This document shows, in pieces, positions 49,736-53,671 of a DNA stretch of 53,671 nt. Position 1 is the first letter of the stretch. Each line of letters begins with the position of its first letter. The stretch spans positions 1 to 53,671 of the IMG/VR virus record IMGVR_UViG_3300045911_000047. One strand, given 5' to 3'. A program made the position numbers and the translations under genes. This DNA is from a virus. The notes under the pieces are model-generated. The model was not told the origin of the DNA. It did not search any database and saw nothing but the letters and a program-made list of their open reading frames with translations.

Positions 49736-50310
49736 TTAACCTTTGCCCAACAAAAATCAGGAAACTTATCATTATATTGTTTATCTTTTGTAACATTTCC
49801 ATTCCATATCTTAACACGAAGGGGGCATGTGCAAACAGCACAAGTCCCTAGGCGCTCGTCTACCTCGGTAGAACGGCCTCCAAGAGAATGGTACGCTATC
49901 TCATTTGACCACTTTTCAAAGGCATTACGATCCTCTGGGAAGGTATTGTTTGGACAGGATAGGCAAATCTCGGCTCTCCTCATAGCCACTTCCTTTGTTG
50001 CATATGAGTTAAAGGCCATATTCCATAGGAGAGTTATTCCTCCTTTTAGATATCCCATAAGCCCTCTTGGAGGGGTGTAAGGCACGCAATTACCTCGATT
50101 CTCAGGCAAGGTGCAAAGATAGTTTTCTATTACGTCTGGTAGATTTTCAATCTCTTCTAGATTATTTTGTTTTCTATAATTTCGAACCTTCATCTCAAGT
50201 TCTAATCTTGTCTTTGCATGGAATAAATGCTGGGTGTCAGGATCTATAAATTTTAATTTACGAGGGCCTACAAACGGTTTAAACTTATAAAGAATCATGT
50301 CAATTCTCAT
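49732..50310 (-). CDS. Zinc-binding protein next to portal (192 aa)
   Basis: A 192-residue protein with two Cys pairs near the C-terminus: CLSCPNN and GTCAVCTCPLRVKIW, plus a final FCW, which fits a zinc-ribbon. The N-terminal half is helical with basic patches. Two starts are possible, 50310 or 50298; the latter's ATG overlaps the divergent terminase ATG. Its conserved place beside the portal suggests a role at the packaging vertex. Confidence 0.7.
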   Translation of the reverse strand: MRIDMILYKFKPFVGPRKLKFIDPDTQHLFHAKTRLELEMKVRNYRKQNNLEEIENLPDVIENYLCTLPENRGNCVPYTPPRGLMGYLKGGITLLWNMAFNSYATKEVAMRRAEICLSCPNNTFPEDRNAFEKWSNEIAYHSLGGRSTEVDERLGTCAVCTCPLRVKIWNGNVTKDKQYNDKFPDFCWAKVK

Positions 50311-52171
50311 TGAAAAAGAAGGGTGGGAAGAAATAGAGGAAGACGATAAAAGATATATTATCGCTTATGGCCAAAAGTTCCCCTATTGTCACCCTCTTAG
50401 TATTCACCTAAAACTTTACAAAGAAAATACAAATCCTGTCCAGAAGTTATTTCACTTAAAGAGTGCTCATGACTACCTTTGGCCAGACACTATATGGCAT
50501 TATTGGACAGAAGAGAGATTCCGTGCACATTGTGAGGGTAGGAATTATATAGTTCTTGCTGGGGGTGCTAGTACTGGAAAAAGCTTTTCTGCGGCACAGC
50601 TAGCGTTATTATTCTGGCTTGCATCCCCTCAAACAAGAGCGGTGATCGTAGCAAGCACAACATTAGAGAGTTTAAATAGCAGGATATGGGGGTACGTTAT
50701 AAGCCTATTAAAAACAGCCAAGATCAGGCTCCCTGTGATATATACAAAATCCCCAAATCAAAAAATTCTTTACGATGATGGTCAAAAGAAACAGGGGAAC
50801 CTTAGAGATACAATCCATGGAATGTTCGCAATCGCGGCTAAGAAAGGAGATGATGATGAGGCTATAAGCTCTTGGATTGGTCGACACCCAAAGGAAGGTT
50901 TGATGCTGGTACTCGATGAGGCAACCGATATGCCTCTTAGTATCATGAAAGCGTTACCTAACTTAGAAGCAAAATCAGACATATTTCAATGTATTGCAAT
51001 AGGAAACAGCCTTAGTAGATTTGACCTACATGGCACCTTGGCTACCCCTAAAGCTGGTTGGGATTCCATAGACCCAATGAAAGATAAGCAGTGGGAAACT
51101 ACACAAAGGAACGGAATCTGTCTTTTCTCTAGTTGTTACGATAGTCCAGCAATTCATGAGACAGACCCAGAAAGAAAGAAGAAGTTAAGTAAGTTCCTAG
51201 TTACACAAGAAGAAATAGAAGCAAAGAAAAAAGAGTTTGGAGAAGATTCTGATTCTTTCTTTCGATTTGTGCTTGGATTTTGGCGCAAAACATCCTCTGT
51301 TGAGGTTGTCATAGATCCTGATTACATAGACCGTTTTAGGGTACGAGAGGGTGTTTATTGGAGCGGTCTATACCCTTTAACATTGATTGGTGGGCTAGAT
51401 CCAAGCTTTAGTAGTGGTGGAGACGATTGCATACTCAGATTAGCCTATCTAGGAGTTGCTTCTAACGGGAAAGTGGTATTGGACTATCAAGGAGATAGAT
51501 TCCTATACAGGATACCAATCATAGCAAGTAGCCCGAAAGCACCTGAATTGCAGATTATCGATAGTGTCATAGATATAATGCGAGCTGAGGGGCTAGACAT
51601 TCGCTACCTTGCTATAGATTCCTCTGGGGCAGGGCGTATGCTAGGGGAGACCTTAAAACTTCGATTAGGGACTAATTACACGCCAGTAAAGATACTTACT
51701 GGTTACTATGGGGGAAAAGTCAAACAGCATGATCATGAGTGGGTTACAAAAGATGCTTATAATCTTTGGACTGATTTTCGTCCGTTCATAGAGCGAGAGC
51801 AAATTAAAGGACTTGATAGTACATCAATATTTCAACTAACCCATAGACTTACTTTTGTTAATGTAAAGACAGGTAAGATGACCTTGGAGTTAAAGCACGA
51901 ATACAAACGACGTATTGGGGCTATAATCAGAAACCAAGCAAAAAGCCCAGATGAAGCTGATGCTGCTGCGTTGACGTTACAAGCAGCTATATTAAGGGCA
52001 GGGTTTGTCCCAGGAGCTACGATGAACATTAATGTTGACCTAGATTGGATGCAACAAAAGTTAGCTGCATTAAAGCCACAAGAATCTGAGAAAAAAGTTG
52101 AGAAACCAGAGCTAAAAGCAACCTTTACTGGAGATATTCACGACCTGAATTTTCGGAGGTTTTTCTGGTAA
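50297..52171 (+). CDS. terL: Large terminase subunit
   Basis: A 624-residue DNA-packaging motor. Walker A GGASTGKS at 89-96 and Walker B VLDEAT at 205-210 form the ATPase; the RNase H-like nuclease has D368 (GGLDPSFSSGGDD), D441 (YLAIDSSGAG) and D near 555 (PDEADAAALT). All key residues are present. Unusually, the gene is on the opposite strand to the rest of the late block. Its start lies inside the N-terminal end of the leftward zinc-protein gene, and its stop overlaps the 52125 gene by 47 bases. It cuts concatemers and pumps DNA through the portal. Confidence 0.93.
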   Translation: MSILIEKEGWEEIEEDDKRYIIAYGQKFPYCHPLSIHLKLYKENTNPVQKLFHLKSAHDYLWPDTIWHYWTEERFRAHCEGRNYIVLAGGASTGKSFSAAQLALLFWLASPQTRAVIVASTTLESLNSRIWGYVISLLKTAKIRLPVIYTKSPNQKILYDDGQKKQGNLRDTIHGMFAIAAKKGDDDEAISSWIGRHPKEGLMLVLDEATDMPLSIMKALPNLEAKSDIFQCIAIGNSLSRFDLHGTLATPKAGWDSIDPMKDKQWETTQRNGICLFSSCYDSPAIHETDPERKKKLSKFLVTQEEIEAKKKEFGEDSDSFFRFVLGFWRKTSSVEVVIDPDYIDRFRVREGVYWSGLYPLTLIGGLDPSFSSGGDDCILRLAYLGVASNGKVVLDYQGDRFLYRIPIIASSPKAPELQIIDSVIDIMRAEGLDIRYLAIDSSGAGRMLGETLKLRLGTNYTPVKILTGYYGGKVKQHDHEWVTKDAYNLWTDFRPFIEREQIKGLDSTSIFQLTHRLTFVNVKTGKMTLELKHEYKRRIGAIIRNQAKSPDEADAAALTLQAAILRAGFVPGATMNINVDLDWMQQKLAALKPQESEKKVEKPELKATFTGDIHDLNFRRFFW

Positions 52172-52421
52172 GTTGATGACGTATCAAAGCTTTCCATTCT
52201 TTCTTTGCATGTTTTAACAAAGCATCTGGATGGATATAGAGGGTATTGTTGTGAATGAATCCGTAGGTCTTAGGGATTTTATTTAATGTCTCCAAGTTTC
52301 CTGCAAACAAAAGATAGTTAGTTATATACTTAGAGATTGGGTATGATCTTAGATTGTACTTTTCTTCTAAGATGTGTTTAAGAGAATCCGCATCTAGATA
52401 TTTAGAACGTAGAACTTTCAT
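52125..52421 (-). CDS. Hypothetical protein (98 aa)
   Basis: A 98-residue basic protein, MKVLRSKYLDADSLKHILEE, with a helical and beta mix; no motif recognised. It converges on the terminase, overlapping its 3' end by 47 bases, and overlaps the upstream gene by 4 bases (TCAT). Part of a two-gene leftward unit that would be read from the promoter region 52715-53229. Confidence 0.65.
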   Translation of the reverse strand: MKVLRSKYLDADSLKHILEEKYNLRSYPISKYITNYLLFAGNLETLNKIPKTYGFIHNNTLYIHPDALLKHAKKEWKALIRHQLTRKTSENSGREYLQ

Positions 52422-52714
52422 AGGATTTCAAACGGAAGTTCATCTAGCTTCTTCTCTGGAATCCTATTTAGGTCTGAATAGGAAGCGGGTTTAATTAAAA
52501 GATCACGACGTTTTTGTACAACATCCATCGTAGTGCGAGCCATCTCACAAACATGACGCACTGATTTCACTTGTCCCCAAGTATGATAAAGAGCTTTTAA
52601 AACAGAATTAGCTATGGCTACGTCTTCTTCTACGATCTGTTTTAAAGTTGAATCTGCTGTTAACTCTGCATACGGAGTTGGAGGCATCGATGGAGCGTTA
52701 AAATCTTTTGACAT
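52418..52714 (-). CDS. Hypothetical protein, possible small terminase (98 aa)
   Basis: A 98-residue acidic helical protein, MSKDFNAPSMPPTPYAEL, containing an HTH-like helix pair (QVKSVRHVCEMARTTMDVVQKRRD). Small acidic HTH proteins next to the large terminase are often its small subunit, but the divergent orientation and weak motif make this only a suggestion. No strong ribosome site precedes the start; an inverted repeat at 52723-52739 lies just upstream. Confidence 0.5.
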   Translation of the reverse strand: MSKDFNAPSMPPTPYAELTADSTLKQIVEEDVAIANSVLKALYHTWGQVKSVRHVCEMARTTMDVVQKRRDLLIKPASYSDLNRIPEKKLDELPFEIL

Positions 52715-52832
52715 ATAATTAAATTAACACAGAGTTAATATGTTCGGATAGAGGCGATAAGTGTAAGGGGGAATTGTTGTTTAAATAAAATTGATAAAAA
52801 TTAGTTGCGGTAGGTATGTAGTGTATAGGGGG

Positions 52833-52859
52833 GCGCGCGCGCGCGCGCGTGCGTGCGTG
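52833..52859. repeat. Alternating purine-pyrimidine tract (GC/GT repeats)
   Basis: Twenty-seven bases strictly alternate purine and pyrimidine, first as GC and then as GTGC/GCGT, in a region that is otherwise AT-rich. Tracts like this can adopt Z-DNA under negative supercoiling. It follows a run of G residues. Confidence 0.85.
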
Positions 52860-52953
52860 AAGCGGAGAAATAATAGATTCCTTAAATTTCTCTAAGAAAG
52901 TCGCAATTCATATACAATGCTCCTAGTATCCTACTGCACTAGTTTTATACTTC

Positions 52954-53070
52954 TAGTTCAGTATAACATGTTGATATGATTAAATAGTTCACTAACATTC
53001 ATTATAGCCCAATAAAAACATAACCAATTCAATAAGTTAGCCGACAGCAAGTAAAAAAACTAGTTCAGTA
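52954..53070. repeat. Three copies of TAGTTCA(G/C)TA
   Basis: TAGTTCAGTA at 52954-52963 and 53061-53070, and TAGTTCACTA at 52985-52994. The sequence TAGTTCACTA is nearly self-complementary. The copies lie in the non-coding region upstream of the early promoter and could bind a regulator. Confidence 0.55.
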
Positions 53071-53078
53071 AGCGTGTT

Positions 53079-53127
53079 AAAAAAAAGTGTAAAAAAGTGT
53101 AAAAAAGTGTAAAAAAGTGTAAAAAAA
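53079..53127. repeat. Phased A-tracts (10-bp tandem repeats)
   Basis: AAAAAAGTGT occurs four times in perfect tandem (53081-53120), with further A-runs before (from 53079) and after (53121-53127). Runs of six or more A spaced by exactly one helical turn make DNA curved. The curve ends four bases before a TTGACA -35 box, a position where A-rich UP elements stimulate RNA polymerase. Confidence 0.85.
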
Positions 53128-53130
53128 CTA

Positions 53131-53159
53131 TTGACAAGAGCAAGGAAATTAAATAATAG
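53131..53159 (+). promoter_or_regulatory. Early promoter candidate
   Basis: TTGACA at 53131-53136 is followed by AT-rich DNA with several possible -10 sequences (AATAAT at 53152, TAATAG at 53154). It lies directly after the curved A-tracts and before the early rightward genes. The 14-base context ACTATTGACAAGAG recurs at 3637-3650 with one change. Spacing to the best -10 is imperfect, so the assignment is moderate. Confidence 0.5.
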
Positions 53160-53185
53160 TACGATTAGTCGAGAATGACTCGATT

Positions 53186-53216
53186 AAATAATAATAATAA
53201 TAATAATAATAATAAT
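53186..53216. repeat. TAA trinucleotide microsatellite in the early leader
   Basis: About ten uninterrupted AAT/TAA units run up to the GAGGAG ribosome site of the gene at 53230. A pure microsatellite in a 5' leader can vary in length and shift the promoter-ribosome spacing. Confidence 0.85.
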
Positions 53217-53229
53217 TAGAGGAGAAAAC

Positions 53230-53634
53230 ATGGCAAAAACAAGACTATCAACAATTAAGATTGAACTACTACATCGAGACTATAATATCATTCGAGAGTA
53301 CTGTAATAATGATACCTATGATAGATTTCAATGGTTAGAATTCAGTAAAAACCACAATTACATCACTGCATACTGCTCGTACTCAGAGAAGCGTAAGTAT
53401 CCGCATATTCGAGAATTCGGGAGAATCTACTATTATAACACGCCATATAATTTAATTCGAATCCGATCAATTCCGTGTTTTAAATCATGGCAATGTATAC
53501 TCTCATTCGGAACGAATGAAATTAAATTTCTTCCCGACGGATCGGCTACGATATCTAGTATACAAGGATCATATACGCATATACCAAAAACCGATATAAA
53601 ACTCAATCCTGACCAAGTATGGCTACTTTGGTAG
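53230..53634 (+). CDS. Hypothetical early protein (134 aa), paralogue of gene at 2233
   Basis: The first early rightward gene. GAGGAG lies five bases upstream of ATG. The product MAKTRLSTIKIELLHRD is basic and tyrosine-rich; residues 85-115 (KSWQCILSFGTNEIKFLPDG, then SATIS) match the same region of the 233-aa protein at 2233. It precedes the 75-aa gene that crosses the contig ends. Function unknown; duplicated early proteins often counter host functions. Confidence 0.75.
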   Translation: MAKTRLSTIKIELLHRDYNIIREYCNNDTYDRFQWLEFSKNHNYITAYCSYSEKRKYPHIREFGRIYYYNTPYNLIRIRSIPCFKSWQCILSFGTNEIKFLPDGSATISSIQGSYTHIPKTDIKLNPDQVWLLW

Positions 53635-53644
53635 GATTAAAGTA

Positions 53645-53671
53645 GGAGGAAAGAACATGAGGAAACTATAC
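53645..53671. repeat. Right copy of 27-bp terminal direct repeat
   Basis: Identical to 1-27. It contains the ribosome site and first five codons of the gene whose complete copy is at 13-240, so the partial gene here (from ATG 53657) is the same gene repeated by the overlap, not a second gene. Confidence 0.9.

Larger units (their letters stand above)
52715..53229. other. Divergent non-coding regulatory region (515 bp)
   Basis: No convincing gene lies here. Contents from left to right: an ATTAAC/GTTAAT inverted repeat (52723-52739), an alternating GC tract (52833-52859), the repeat TAGTTCAGTA/TAGTTCACTA three times (52954, 52985, 53061), phased A-tracts (53079-53127), a promoter-like TTGACA at 53131, a TCGAG/CTCGA dyad (53169-53183) and a TAA microsatellite (53186-53216). 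The features suggest the divergent promoter between early rightward and late leftward genes. Confidence 0.6.

Noticed and set aside
1-53671. Lysogeny module or phage RNA polymerase
   Set aside because: No integrase, excisionase, CI-type repressor or single-subunit RNA polymerase was found. The one small HTH protein is not enough to claim lysogeny.
53657-53671. Second gene starting at the right end
   Set aside because: It is the terminal repeat of the start of the gene at 13, not a separate gene.

Overview
The window is a tailed-phage genome, almost certainly a complete circular (terminally redundant or circularly assembled) contig. The first 27 bases (1-27) are repeated exactly at the end (53645-53671), and the gene that starts at 13 starts again at 53657. 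By eye the DNA is AT-rich. Most genes have clear Shine-Dalgarno sites and many overlap by 1-8 bases (ATGA, GTGA, TAATG), so translation is SD-led. The gene set suggests a strictly lytic, podovirus-like phage: portal, scaffold, capsid, a nozzle-like tail protein and three very large internal/ejection-type virion proteins, but no contractile sheath, tape measure or long-tail genes. I see no integrase, no phage RNA polymerase, no tRNA and no CRISPR. The host cannot be named from the sequence.

Layout. (a) Early rightward region, 53230 across the join to about 3117: small unknown genes around an unusual pair, a zinc-cluster COOH-NH2 ligase (amidoligase) and a class II glutamine amidotransferase. 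(b) 3118-3660: a non-coding, repeat-rich region with a perfect dyad and nine copies of TGCCACCAC in both orientations, a candidate replication origin or operator cluster. (c) 3661-11250, replication: SNF2-type helicase, AEP primase fused to SF3 helicase, a stand-alone copy of that protein's C-terminal domain, a Cas4-like nuclease (DUF2800), an ssDNA-binding protein (DUF2815) and a family A DNA polymerase. (d) 11247-17231, accessory: HTH protein, unknown proteins, a cytosine methyltransferase whose reading frame is fully overlapped by a second conserved-looking frame, a heptapeptide-repeat protein, two reversed adenine methyltransferases in a repeat-bounded cassette, a phospholipase A2-like protein and a RuvC-like resolvase. 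(e) 17212-21671: a tandemly duplicated fibre plus small partner module, two glycosyltransferases and a holin candidate.

(f) From 50310 leftward to 21655 lies the late leftward region: zinc protein, portal, scaffold, capsid, SGNH-hydrolase spike, several Cys-tagged structural proteins, a DUF5675 protein, a nozzle-like tail protein, a connector candidate and three giant virion proteins carrying a lytic transglycosylase and a zincin motif. The large terminase (50297-52171) is on the opposite strand, between this block and two further leftward genes (52125-52714). (g) 52715-53229 is non-coding and rich in structure: an alternating GC tract, short repeats, phased A-tracts, a promoter-like TTGACA and a TAA microsatellite; early rightward and late leftward transcription probably diverge here.

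The genes form a coherent cycle: host takeover and DNA replication in the rightward arm with extensive DNA methylation as anti-restriction, then surface recognition and modification, virion assembly and DNA ejection in the leftward arm. The best candidates for undescribed biology are the dual-coding cytosine methyltransferase locus, the methyltransferase cassette-exchange locus, and the amidoligase/amidotransferase pair.
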